From Vitellaria paradoxa (lineage: Eukaryota > Streptophyta > Magnoliopsida > Ericales > Sapotaceae), in NCBI GenBank assembly GCA_019916065.1, contig CM034240.1, positions 15,175,894-15,239,893 of the forward strand: DNA of 64,000 nucleotides. The letters are read 5' to 3'. Positions 37,815 through 49,648 of this stretch are shown piece by piece (the stretch's first letter is position 1; each line of letters begins with the position of its first letter). Below the pieces are notes generated by a model. It saw only the letters and a program-made list of their open reading frames with translations, searched no databases and was not told the origin of the DNA. The translations under genes and the position numbers were made by a program.

Positions 37815-39908
37815 CTAGCAGTTACTTGTGCTATGCCCGGACGATACAAAATTTTTTAAATTATTAACATTATAAAAATGATGGTGATAAATCTATGGTC
37901 GGTGAACACATCCTAGGGCTACAAAATGACCTTTGCATATGAAAAGCCACACTCTACAATGAAAATTTCACTTTGACTGAATATTATTTACATGCATGTC
38001 ATTGCTCACAATCATAAAAATCTCATAAGATTACCTGTTTGGTTCAAGTATCATGAACTCAATACAAAAGAAAACTAATTTCAAAACATGACACAGAGAA
38101 ATCATACATGACCAAAAAAAAAAAAAAAATGAAAAAAGCATTTTTAATTGCAAATAATAATTAATAAGGCAGATAAATGAATGATTTAGATCAGACAATA
38201 AGATCTTAAGCATTTATATCATAGGCATCCGTATGAAAGTTTTCACAATCACTAGAAGTTAAATATGTAGAAGTATCAGGCCAAAAAATTCAAAATTTTT
38301 GGAATTCTCAATTCTTGTTTGAAAATTCGTAATTTACTAGTAAAGATTCCAATCAATCAACTTCAATCACAAAATAATAGAAGGCAAGATAAATAGAGGG
38401 AAACCTCAAACAAAAACTTTCACCAAACTCAAACGTTGGTTACAAACTCAAACTCTCGATAGTTCAACTCCTCGACTCTATACTCGGTTGACGTTTGCTC
38501 GAATTCTCGATTTACCAACTCCTTTAGCGAAAGCCCTTCGACTCCTCGAAGACACGATACTAACTCTTCAGTAGCTTTGCTGAATCCACAGCGTTCACAA
38601 ACCTCGAACCTAAACTTCTTCGGATTGAACACGAAACATGTTCGCTAAGTAATGGAGAGAATAATTGAACTTTCAAGCTTGCAATCTCATGTGTATTCTC
38701 TCTCTTTCTCTGTGTATGTGTCTCTTAAGATGCCTAGAAGATATATATAGACAAACTGAGGTGGCTAGGGCTCGAACCAATCAAAATAAGCTGGAATAGC
38801 ATACCTCGCGGAAGGGCGCACCCACGGGCTTCCCGCACACCCAAAATTCTGAATTCAGCTCTCAGGATTTTTCAGCGCCAAACTGCGGCCTTCCTGGGTA
38901 AATCAATTCTGAACCTTGTTTAGCTTCTTTAGGATTTCCAGTATTATGCAAACAGTCTTACATGAGGCCTTTACACTTTCACTTGACTCAAGACTATAGT
39001 GTCTTAGCTTACACTAAGTCTAGATATTACAAAACACTATCTTTGACCATGGATTTGTCAATTTACAATTTTGGCCTTAACATTGTTCTTTTCATTTCTT
39101 CCAATCATAGTAAACAAACATCAGTATAAAAAGTTACAAGTGGCAGAGTAAAGCTTACACAGAAGAGGGGAATTCAAAAATTTTTCAGGTGATGGGTGAG
39201 AGTGCGTAGAGAGAGAAGAAATTGAAGAGAAAAATGACTCTCGAGTTTTTTTTTTTTTTTTGATTTCTGATTTTTTTGACTCCTTTTAATGCAAGCTTTT
39301 ATTATTGTTGATTTTGCAGGAATGTGTAGAGAGAGAAGAAATTGGAGAAGAAAATTAATATTGAGTTTCTTCTTTTGATTTTTGATTTTTTTTTGACTCC
39401 CTTTTATGCTAGCTTTTATTATTATTGATTTTGTTTTAAAATACTGACACAGAGGAGGGAACCCTAAAGTTGTTTAGGTGATGGGTGGGAGTGTGTAAAG
39501 AGAGAAGAAATTGGAGAAGCAAATCTTAAAGGAGATCTTCTATAATTTCGCACATAAGGGGTTATTTCTTGGTTTCGTCCAGTCATTAATAGCTTGATTA
39601 TTTTTTTTGATTTTGATTTTTTTTCTGACTTCCTTTAATGCAAGCTTTTATTATTATTGTTTTGCAGGAGTGTGTAGAGAGAGAAGAAATTGAAAAAAAA
39701 TGACTGTTGAGTTTCTTTTTTTATTTTTGATTTTTTGTCTAACTCCTTTCAATGTAAGCTTTTATTATTATTGATTTTATTTTAAAAATAAAATCAAAAT
39801 TTTAAAAAAAAAAAAAGTGAAATGGAGAATAAAAATGTATACCACTTAGGATGAGAGTGAAGGAGAGAAGGAAAGAGAAACTACATAGTTTTATTATTAT
39901 AGTGTAGA
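37815..39908 (-). mobile_element. Non-autonomous Helitron
   Basis: Read on the minus strand, the element starts TCTACACTATAATAATAAAA (from 39908) after a host A. It ends with a hairpin-like GTCCGGGCATAGCAC and CTAG (37815-37818) followed by a host T. These are the ends and the A/T insertion site expected of plant Helitrons. The interior lacks Rep/helicase motifs. It holds a tandem array (39140-39800) and a block at 38270-39110 that may be a nested LTR or captured DNA. One minus-strand frame (38429-38632) has no recognised family. Confidence 0.6.
39140..39800 (+). repeat. Four-copy irregular tandem repeat inside the Helitron
   Basis: The word AGAGAGAAGAAATTG recurs at about 39210, 39329, 39501 and 39678. 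Each copy is followed by GTTGAGTTTC- or CTCGAGTTTT-like sequence, a T-rich tract with GATTTTTGATTTTTT and a GCTTTTATTATTATTG-type end. Two copies are introduced by GGTGATGGGTG and two by TTTTGCAGGA, suggesting a two-part higher-order unit. Confidence 0.7.
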
Positions 39909-40039
39909 TAAGAAATTGGGGTTCAAATGTTTAAGAAAATACCATTACTTTCCCAAGTAACCTAAATTTCCAAATTGAACCCAATTATGAGCATTTCAAA
40001 ATTATTTCTGATAGTTCAAACAAAAGAAAAAATAGTGAT

Positions 40040-40659
40040 GATATCCTCACTTCACAAAAAGTTTTCCCACTCCACTTTTTTTTTTTTTTACTTGTTTTGT
40101 TTGTTGATGTCATTCAGATGACAAAATTACCCTTGATTAATTGGTTTTATAGACTATTTTCACTTATTATAAAAAAACAACCTGTTTATGTAATTTAATT
40201 TTTTTATAATTAAAGGATAATTGCAAGTGAATAATGAGAATTGGTTATCAAAACTATGTGAGAGGTCGAATAAAAAAATTATATAGAGTGCTTTAAAAAT
40301 AGATATATATAATTTTTAAAAAATTTCACTTTTGGTATATGAATTATTTTTTTAGATTCAAAATTAAGAATATTTTTGTAAGTTGAAATAATTAAATGTT
40401 TTTCAGAAGAATGATTATTTTTTGTTATAAAAATTTAAATTATATTGATTAAATAAAAATATATTATTTATTATAAAAATTTAAATTATATTAATTGATT
40501 ATTTTTGATAATAAGTGGAACTAATTTATAAAATCAACGAATTAAGGATAATTTTGTCATTTGAATGACATAAAAACAAATAAAACAAATAAGAGAAGGA
40601 AAAAAAAAAAAAAGAAAACAAAAAAGTGGGTTGGGGGAAAATTTTTGTGGAGCGATATT
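40040..40659. mobile_element. MULE-like MITE just upstream of the A2 fragment
   Basis: The left side has CTTCACAAAAAGTTTTCCCA, then GATGTCATTCAGATGACAAA and ATTGGTTTTATAGA. The reverse complement of the right side has CTCCACAAAAATTTTCCCCC, ATGTCATTCAAATGACAAAA and GTTGATTTTATAAA in the same order. The arms are about 170 bases long. No coding sequence and no certain target duplication were seen. Confidence 0.65.
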
Positions 40660-40780
40660 ACTTATCAAATACAACAATGAATGCTAATGGACCGTCAAAT
40701 ACTCAAGAAACCCATCCACTGCACAAACCAATTGCACATTTTTTAATAAAAAACAAAGTAACACAAACAAACCTCAAAGC

Positions 40781-41115
40781 GCAACTGCTTGCTCAGGAAA
40801 TAACTATAGATTTTCCTGACAAGAAAGTGACGCTAGTGCATCGGAGACCAAACTTGTTGGAATTCATTGGACACAAGGCTGGTAGGAAAGCATTGGGCTG
40901 GTTAACACCCAAAAATGTTGAAGTCATTCTGGACGCAATTCGTCAATTTGTGTTCTGTATCAAATGGTGTTTACCAAACATCTGGTGGAGAAACTATCAC
41001 AGCCATTTGCCATTTTAATTGCACAGGTAAGCCTACGAGTTCAGCATGACTTTAAGAGACTTCTGAAAAATTGCTTGGACCTTCGTGGACGGTTAAGGGT
41101 GGATAAGAACTTGAG
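40781..41115 (+). pseudogene. A2: fragment of exon 3 of the AIFM2/FSP1-like gene
   Basis: This stretch matches A1 exon 3 from the end of its nucleotide-binding loop (10676) to about 11007. Retained blocks include FPDKKVTLVHRRPNLLEF and KNVEVIL, and, in another frame, KNCLDLRGRLRVDKNLR. Relative to A1 there is a one-base gain near 40930, a two-base loss near 41058 and a TGA inside the A1 frame near 41047. Sequence on both sides is unrelated to A1, so the other exons are lost. Flanking repeats are a MITE upstream and the 41.3-kb array downstream. It is a dead copy marking the start of unit 2. Confidence 0.88.
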
Positions 41116-41348
41116 ACTATGTTGGGTATGTGAGAATAGAATAGAATGGAATAGACTAAGTAGGGGGAATGAAATAGAATGCTTATTCTATTTCTTTGTT
41201 TGATTGACAACATGGAAAATAATGGGAATGAAATAGATATTCAAAATTTCATAATGTAATTACATATTTTAAATATAATGAAATATAATAAAAATTATTA
41301 ATATTAATTTTTTAAAAACTACAAAAATAAACTTTATTTTCAGAGAGC

Positions 41349-41960
41349 GAATTTGAGTAAAAGAGGGGTCCAGGGGTAAAATGGTCATTTTACAATTCGA
41401 GTTCGAATTGAGTCAAAATTTTCTTAACTATTAAGAAATACGTTAATAAGTGTTTTTTAAGTCTTTTCGGATATATAAAATATAAATTTGGCCTAAAAAG
41501 GGCCCAAGAGCAAAATAGTCATTTTATAGTTTTAATTCAGATTTAGTTGAAATTTGTTTAATTATTAAGAAATATGTTAAGGATTTTTTTTAGCCTTTTG
41601 AGCAGCTTAGAATGCGAATTTGGACAAAAAATGGTTCAAGTGTAAAATTGTAATTTTACAATTTGAGTTCGAATTGAGATAAGATTTTATTAATTATTAA
41701 CAAACACATCAATAAATATTTTTTAAACTTTTGGGAAGCCCAAAATACAAATTTGGGCAAAAAATGAACCCAAAGGTAAAATTGTCATTGTATAACTCGA
41801 CTTTGGATCAGATCAAAATTTACTTAGTTATTAGGTAATATGAATGAGCATTTTTATTAGGTTTTCGGAAGTCTGAAATACAAAATTATAAAAAAATAAA
41901 TGAACCGAGGGATAAAACTATCATTTCACAGCCGAGTTTAGATCTAGTTCGAAAATAAGG
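41349..41960 (+). repeat. Five-copy tandem array, period about 131-136 bases
   Basis: Units begin near 41350, 41486, 41617, 41752 and 41883 with AATTTGG-like starts. Each contains GGGTAAAATGGTCATTTTAC-type sequence, then a TTCGAGTT-like word, then AATTATTAAGAAATA-type sequence and a TTTTTAAGTCTTTT-type end. Divergence grows towards the right end. No open frame is conserved across units, so it looks like a minisatellite and not a coding repeat. Confidence 0.8.
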
Positions 41961-42179
41961 TTAAGGGGTAAAATGAAAAAATTAATTTTTTTCCTTGTCA
42001 AACATAAAAACTAATTTTTAAGTAGTTAGTTAGTAATAATTATAAAAAAAAAATTAGCTATTTTCTTCCCAAATTCAACCTTATTCACAATTTTGAAAAA
42101 AAAAAAAAGCGCAATTTTGCTGGTTTGGAAAAAAAAAAACTGGCAGCGGCCTAACATCCACAATCGATGTTAAACAACA

Positions 42180-45100
42180 GGGGGGCCCGGCTTCCCAAAT
42201 TTAAAATCAGACAAGCATTGTCCTTATCCAGATTCATTTGAGCAGCAGCCGCTGCTTTAGCAAAAACATTAACGTTAAAATAAATGTTATTTCCGTTAAC
42301 TTTTAGAGAGCATTCCTTATTTTTATTTTATTTTTTTAATTCTCAATCTCCTTAGAGCTTAGAAAACTTAAGGAGTGCTCCTAAGATATTTAGATTCTTG
42401 TAATATTATTTTAATTAGAATGTTAACGTATAGGGTTTCTTGCTAAAAATTTATTTATTATTGTGTGTAACATGATCTTATTTATTATTGTGTGTAACAT
42501 GTTATATGATCAGATATATACATATATACATATTGATGGTTATTTGCATGACAATTTTTTGGATGCGATCCTATTATTTTTACATGAGTAAGGACGATAT
42601 ATGTTAGACACTATATCGTATTAATTTGATAAATATTGTGTTTATTAATTCAAATGATGATGATTGAATTTGGGACTAAGGTCATTTTTAGTTTAAATTA
42701 GTTTTTTTTTTTTTCAAATCGTCCTTTCCAAATTTTCAAATTAGAGGCCTAATAGAAAAATTAGACAAAATAATTCAGAAATTAAAACTCCTTTGAAGAA
42801 CGCACGAACAATTGTTAAAAGTATAAACTCTTATGTGAGAAAATTGAAAGAAGTCTCATGAAGTTCAATTAATAAATATATTTTTCTATCTTACTATAAA
42901 ACCTTGGGAGAATTCCCATTTCTCCACAACAACATATTTCCTTGATTAAAAATGATTTAGAGCTGCTTTGGGTAACTTCAAAAAGATTCTGAAAACAACC
43001 TAAAATTGCTGGAAATTCCTGACACTCGTTGAGTCGGAAGAGGAAAAAATAAGGCACTAATATTGATAATGCACGTACTTTTTTTTTTTTAATAAAAAAA
43101 TCGCCTAGTGATTTTATCCACTGAGTTATAAATTTGCGGAAGAATTAGCGCAACAATCTACTATCATAACCCTTCACTTGAATTTTGACCGCTCCAATTA
43201 AAAATCGAATCTACGATTTAAATATATCATTCAAGTCTCAAGCTCGACTTTCGCTTCACTGACCAACCAAGGTGAGTGATAATGCACATACTTTGGCCAT
43301 TGGTGTCTACTTCGTCACCCACCATTTCTCACTCGTTGGATTCCGATAAAGTTGGATGATGATAATGCACTGAATTAATAATCCAAAACACTCAATTGCA
43401 ATAATTGTACCCGTGCCGACAAACGTAAATCGCTACAGCGCAACCGGCTTTGCACAATGGCATTACCGAAATATCTATCTCGCAATGAGTGGGAATGCTT
43501 CCAACTTTTTCAACGACATTTTCAAACGAACCTTCCAATTTTACTCCTTTAACATACATATTTTGTCAAATTTCTCATATTTGCCTTTGCTTTATATGTA
43601 AAATTAAACTTTTCGTGTATTATTGCTGCTTTTATTTTTTTTTTAGAATTTTGATTTTTTGAATAAACTCAAATATTATTTCGTTAATTATTTTTTTATC
43701 TTTTTAATTATATTATTACATATTTATTTAATTTTTTCTCTTTCACTCGAGTCTTTGTATCGCTCTTTCAATATTAAAAAAAAAAAGAGAGAAAGGGATT
43801 GGACAAAATTTCTTTTTTTGTTTGAACTGTGTTCGTATCAAGAATTAGTCGTGAAAAAAATAAAAAGTAAGGACCCAAAATTATTCTTTTGTTTAAGTTA
43901 TAATATAAAATGTAAGCAAAATGTATAAAATATAAAAAATTAAACTAATTAAATTAAAAAATTTAATATATTAACTAATGCCTTTTGTTTTCTTATTTTT
44001 TAAAAATCCATTTAGATAAGAGTATATATTTAAGATTTTATGTTTTTTTTTTTCATTTTTCCTATCTTTTTCTTTTTATTTTTACTTCATTTTCTTTTTC
44101 CCCAAATTCTTATTCCAAACTCACTTTTTTTTAAGAGTTTTAGATTTTTTTTGAGAATCTCAAATATGTTTCATTAATCATATTTTCCTCTTTCTTTTTA
44201 TTATTTTATTTCATATTGCCCAAATTTTTTCCTCTCTCGCCTTTATTTTTCTCTCCATAAGAAATGGGAAGGGATATATATTCAAAATGCATTTTTTTTT
44301 TTTTGGTATTAGGTTATGATGGAAAATGAAAGAAAACATGAATGGAAGTTAGTAGATTAAGATTAACTAAATTAAAAAAATAATATATTGATGAGTGTTT
44401 TTTATTTTATTATAATTTTAAATTAATTCAGATAAGAATAAAATACTTTTTTGTAATTATTTTTGCTATATACTTTTACTATTTTAGTCAATATTTGTTA
44501 ATTTTTCTCTCACATCCACTTAAGTTATGTTTGGCTTAATAATTTATTACAGAAAAAAGAGAGGACATGAATTTAAAAGTCATCTCTTATTTAGATTGTA
44601 ATAGAAAATGGAAAAAATTAATTAATTAAATTAAAAAAATCAATATATTGATGAACATTTTTTGGTTTATTATATTTTTTAATCCATTTAAATAAAAATA
44701 TATATTTCATGAGATTTTATAAATATTTTTTTATTTTTTGGCATCTTTATTTAATTTATTTTTCTTTCATTTTTTTCTTCTATCACTAATTTTTTTTTAT
44801 TCTAAATACAACTTTAATAAATTAATTTTTTTTCTAAATATGAGAGCACGGCCAGTTTTACAACAATATATACAAATAAATAAATGAAAATTTAGACATC
44901 TAACACTTTCATAAGCAGCAAAGCCATGCACCAAAATGGAACACAACTATCAAAAAAGTTTAATTAGAATCGGCAGCGGGGTCAGGAATTTGATTGCGAG
45001 GACTACATATATATGATTTAATAAATAATTAAAATACTATAAAATGTGAAAAAACATCATAATAATTATTTTTATTTTAATATGATAAGTAAAGAATTGA

Positions 45101-45709
45101 ATGATTTAATAAGTGTGATGAGTAAAGGAACGTAAATAAAATATCTATATATAATTATTTTTTAACAATATCAGATCATGATAATATGCACTTTTTAATT
45201 AGGTAAAATTTTTATAATAAAAAATGAACTTTCTAACAAAAATCTAAAAGGTTAACTTATCAAAATAATTTTAATTTTTATCATACAAATAGCTCATATA
45301 TATAATAAATCAAAATTTTAAAAAGTTCATACAACAATACATTTCCTCACACCATCCGCGACAGATTCTTGTAATGTATTCTTTAAAATACAATAAATTA
45401 ATAAAATAATATTTTTTTTATTTAACACACTCTCTATCCAATATCATTACTTTCATTAAGTAAACACTCTAACACATCAAATAACTAATTTTCCAATCTT
45501 TTTACATATTTTATTATTTATTATTCCATCATCAAATTATATTATTATAAATATATTATTTATTAAAATAATAAATAATACTAAATGGATTCCATTTTTA
45601 AATTTATATAACAATTAAGTTTTGAACGAATTTAAAATATTACATTCAAGTTAGTTTATTAAATTTACTAGCGAGATCAAATTCAAGTCAAATAATAAAT
45701 GAAGCACCT
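42180..45709. repeat. N2: unit-2 copy of the repeated non-coding segment
   Basis: The order of blocks follows N1. 42228-42300 matches 13550-13605, 42350-42380 matches one copy of the 13.7-kb duplication, and 42387-45709 matches 17405-21110. The 3.7 kb between the two parts in N1 (with the hAT MITE) is missing. The copy ends at a MULE insertion whose target sequence is still single in N1 (21099). Beyond the MULE, 46740-46822 matches 56310-56385 of unit 3. No intact gene is present; the frame at 42869-43057 (-) is discussed under findings. Confidence 0.8.
43080..43273 (-). mobile_element. tRNA-derived SINE in N2
   Basis: N2 has about 195 bases here that N1 and N3 lack. The flanks repeat TGATAATGCAC followed by GTACTTT or ATACTTT, a target duplication of about 18 bases. 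On the minus strand the insert starts with a box A-like TTGGTCAGTGAAGCG, has a box B-like GTAGATTCGATTTTT and ends in poly(A) (poly(T) at 43080-43090 on the plus strand). Confidence 0.72.
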
Positions 45710-45718
45710 TTAATATTT

Positions 45719-46088
45719 GGGTTAAATGCTTTTATACTCTATATACTTAAGTCGATTTGCACTTTACTTCCTTAACTTCAAAAACTAGCACTAATACCCA
45801 TGTACTGTGCACAAAAGTACTACAGCAGGTAAATCCATGAGTTTTAACTGTGCGTGAGTTACACGCGCATCAGTCTGAAACGTTGACAATTTAAATGACC
45901 AAAATACCCCCTCTTCTTCGTGTTCTTCTTCGCAAATATATATATGTATATATATATAAAACCCTAGATGGGTTTCTTCCATGGCCGTTCTTCCTTCGGT
46001 TAAAAATACATTCATTTTCCCTCTTCTTCTTTTCATTCTTCTTCTTCTCCTTCTTCCTTCGGTGATAGATATATATATATATATATAG

Positions 46089-46126
<38 letters not shown>

Positions 46127-46448
46127 GATTTCTCAAAACCCCTCAGTATAGTCCATTTGACCCAAAATATCACTCCAAGTTGAGTTCCGATCCTTGGATT
46201 TGCTCCATCGAGCGAGATTTTGCTTCGTCAGGCGTGGATTTGCTCCGTCAGGCAAGGATTTGCTTCGTCGGTCAGGCAAGGGTTTGAGCTTTTATAGAAG
46301 GGCAAAAATGACTTTTTAATCACTTAACATAACGACGTCTGCCGTAGCGCTTTGTGCACAGTACAGGAGGTATTAGTGCTAGTTTTTGATGTTGATGGGG
46401 TAAAGTACAAATCGACTTAAGTACAACGGGTGTAAAAGCATTTAACCC
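45719..46448. mobile_element. MULE-type MITE with 9-bp target duplication and a paralogous empty site
   Basis: The ends GGGTTAAATGCTTTTATA and, reverse complemented, GGGTTAAATGCTTTTACA open inverted repeats of about 100 bases that include ACTTAAGTCGATTTG and AAAAACTAGCACTAATACC. TTAATATTT flanks both sides (45710-45718 and 46449-46457). In N1 the same surrounding sequence has a single TTAATATTT at 21099 and no insert. The interior contains (TA)n and (GA)n runs (46069-46125) and a short repeated GATTTGCTTCGTC/GATTTGCTCCGTC block (46197-46280). No transposase is encoded. Confidence 0.88.
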
Positions 46449-46837
46449 TTAATATTTTATTGGTATAGTAAATAGAAATTTTTAGTAATTTTTAAGTATT
46501 TGGTAAAACTTTTGACAACGTTTAGTAATTTCGATAATTTTTATTTGTTTGGTAAAAATCTTAGTAATTTTTTAGTTCAATCAAAGTCAAATAATTATTA
46601 TACCTTTCGTCACGTTGGCAAAATTTGATGTATAGGCAACCTACCATGTATGCAAAATACTAAATTTTTAGTATTTTATCAACTATTAAAACACTAAAAG
46701 TTAATTTTTTTTGGCCAATTTTACTCCTCCCAATAGCGTAATATATCTAAAAAATTATAATTATAAAATTAAATCTTGTTAAAAATGAAAATCATATAAA
46801 ACAAATTAAAAATAAAAAGAAACTTGATTGGTGGACT

Positions 46838-46908
46838 ACAAAAATGCTAATGCTAAGTTTTTTTTTTTTTTTTTTGGGCAGGATAAATCCGTAAATCCTG
46901 TCAATCTT
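46838..46908 (+). pseudogene. S2: stub of subtilase intron 5 and exon 6 start
   Basis: The sequence ATGCTAATGCTAAG, a T tract, then GGGCAG and the first nine codons of exon 6 (reading DKSVNPVNL) match S1 (25754-25806) and S3 (60777-60834). It stops abruptly at 46908, where Copia reverse transcriptase sequence on the opposite strand begins. Upstream exons 1-5 are gone, and upstream DNA joins sequence that in unit 3 lies before the subtilase. This is the only trace of the unit-2 subtilase. Confidence 0.8.
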
Positions 46909-48887
46909 CACAGCAGAAGAAAAAATTTCATTGTAGTCAATACTTAGTTTATGCTCAAAACCTTTCATTACCAACCTTGCCTTATATCGTTTACTCCCAT
47001 TAGATTCTTCCTTAAGCTTGTATACCCATTTTTGTGTAAAGCTATCTTTCCCTTAAACAACTGAACAAAGTCTCTAGTCTGGTTTGATGAGAAAGAATCC
47101 ATCTTATCATCTATCGCTTGCTCCCACCCCTTTCCAGTCTCCATTTGTAATGCTTCCTCAAAACATTCTGATTCATCGCTATCAATTAGTAACAAATAGT
47201 GTAAAGAAGGAGAATAACGCATTGAAGGTTTATCGATACGATCGGGCCTCCTAAGAGGAGGAGTCTGTGGATCTGCCTGTAGAGTAATTTGTTATTAATA
47301 TCCTAAGGTTGTAAAATATTCCTGTTAGGGATCCCCTCAAACTCTACAATATCTGAATTTTCAATAGCCTTTTCGGGTTGATTTTGTCTATCTTTATACA
47401 AGATAAACTCATCAAATATCACATTCATATTCCTGCATGTTTTTTGATTTTCAAAATCATAAAGCCTATACCCATAGCTATCAGTACCATAGCCTATAAA
47501 CACTCACTTTTGAAACTTAGCATTAAATTTACCCCTATCACTCGAACCAATATGCATATAGGCCATGCAATCAAAGACTCGTAAATAAGATAAATTTACC
47601 TCTTTACTTGACCAAGCCTACTCTGACAATCCATTATTCAAAGGAACTAAAGATCCCTTATCGATCAAATACGCCTCCGTATTTACTGCTTCAGCTCAGA
47701 ATTGCTTAGTTAACTAAGCATTTAGCCCTATGCTCCTTACATGCTCTAAGATCATCCTATTCATGTGCTTAGCAATTTCATTTTATCTTGACTTCTTTGG
47801 GATTGCTTTTAATCTTTGAACCCCATTTTCAACTCAATAAGCCTCAAACTCACCATCACAATACTCACCGCCGTTATTAGATTTCAAACACTTTAATTTC
47901 TTTCCTGGTTCATTCTTAACTAATGCTTTTTAATTCTTGAAAACAACAAACACATCAGACTTATGCTTGAAAAGGTATACCCATAATTTTCTAGTAACTT
48001 GTCAATGAAAGCAACAAAATAACGTGAGCCACCAAGAGAAGATACCTAAGATGGGCCCCACACGTCTGTATGAACCAACTCCAGCTTCTTTGATTTTAAG
48101 GGCCTTGCCATCTTCGTGAAGCTGACTTTTTTCTATTTCTCGAAGGCACAATTCTCATCGAAGTCTAAATTTAATGATTTACAACCTGACAATTTACCCT
48201 TAGACAATATTACTTTCATCTCTTTTTCGCTTATGTGACTCAGCCTACGATGTAACATAGTACAATTAATTGTTAATGCTACCACTATGATGCTACTGTA
48301 ATTACCTAAAGATACATATAGTGTTCATTTCTTTTTAGCACGAGCCACAACCAAGGCCTTTTTGCTTATCTTTCAGGCATCTGATGTAAATGATATGATC
48401 ACTCCACTCTCTGACAACTGACCCACCGAAATAAGATTCTTTGTGAGACTATGCACATGTCTAACATCCTTTAATTTCAGTATTGTCCTATCTATCTAAG
48501 TAATCTACACATCTCATTTCCCAACTATGTTGCAAGCCTCATCATCACCTAAGTAGACCTTTCCAAAATTTACTTTCACATAATTTTGTAACACATCCAT
48601 ACATGGAGTAGTATGGAATGAGACTCTTAAGTCTACAATCCAGGACTCATTGTGAGAATCACGTGAACAAATCAAGGCATCCTTATTTGAGTCATTGGTA
48701 ACATTAATGGTGTTCTTACCCCCTCATTTTTTTTGTTTTGCTGCTTTTTCAATGGTGCCCCACAATCTTGCTTTAAGTCCCCCATCTGACCACAATTCCA
48801 ATAACAATTAGGTTTCACATCTCTTCAATAAGATTTACTCCTTGCCTTATTTTTCGAATTTCCTCTTCTTGCTTGAGTAAATTGGCA
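46909..48887 (-). mobile_element. Degenerate Copia polyprotein (gag end, protease, integrase, start of reverse transcriptase)
   Basis: Minus-strand frames read, from right to left: a gag zinc-knuckle-like NCYWNCGQMGDLKQDC (about 48785) with its His replaced, a protease-like VSFHTTP block, a pre-integrase block (SEKEMKVILSKGKLSG), integrase start KLELVHTDVWGP (about 48070), FIGYGTDSYGYRLYDFENQK (47440-47500), GWEQAIDDKMDSF and finally VMKGFEHKLSIDYNEIFSSA at the left edge. Stops and frameshifts are frequent. The left end is fused to the S2 stub, and the right end is cut by a gypsy LTR. No LTR of its own remains. Confidence 0.8.
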
Positions 48888-49615
48888 TGTTTACAACCTT
48901 GTATATTTAAGAAGAGGGCAACTTAAGCAAGAGAATCCCATATTTAAATTTCTGGAGGGGTTTGGTAGCTCCTTGAGGGACCTAGGCACCCTTACCTCCC
49001 AACTAGGGTCGGATGGAGCAACTCGGGCCCCCCCATAGGGACCCTGGGTGTTCTTTGTTGTTTAGTGACCTACTCTATTTCAGTTTGAGTTGGAACTCAA
49101 GGTTTGTATTCCAAACTTAGCCAAATCCAATGTGTAACCCAAAACCTTATCTTCTTGTGTTGTTTAGGATCTAAAAGACTCTAAAAATCAATCAAAATAA
49201 GTTTTAATTCACTCAATCTATCAAATTAAAAATCTTAGTTTCAATCTCCGCATACATATAAGCACCTATATCACACCACATGAATCACCACTTCATGCCT
49301 CCAAGTTCTTAAATAATTATCATAATAACATTTTCTAACTTAATACATCTCATATATGCTAATAAGAGGCTAGAAATCCTTACCTCAAGCTTTGATCACA
49401 AAGGTAGTGAATACCCGATTTTAGGCTTCCAACTTTGAGTTAATCTATCTCCTCACCTTTTGATCCAAACAATAAACAAACTATATAGAAATGTTCATTG
49501 AGTACTTAATTTTAATCTTGTAAGTTCAATTTGAATTTGGTTGGAGTTAGAAAAACTTACCACAACTTTTCCTTAGTTTCTCTTCCTCTCTGTGTTTCCT
49601 TATCCTAACATCAAA

Positions 49616-49648
<33 letters not shown>

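Noticed and set aside
37815..39908. A regular protein-coding gene at 38429-38632 (minus)
   Set aside because: The 67-residue frame has no recognised domain, no splice partners and sits inside a Helitron or nested element.
41349..41960. CRISPR-like or coding repeat array
   Set aside because: Units are about 133 bases, adjacent without unique spacers and lack a shared frame; this is a minisatellite in a plant genome.
43080..43273. Possible tRNA gene
   Set aside because: The box A/B-like motifs belong to a SINE body; no acceptor stem or full cloverleaf is apparent, and it ends in poly(A) with a target duplication.
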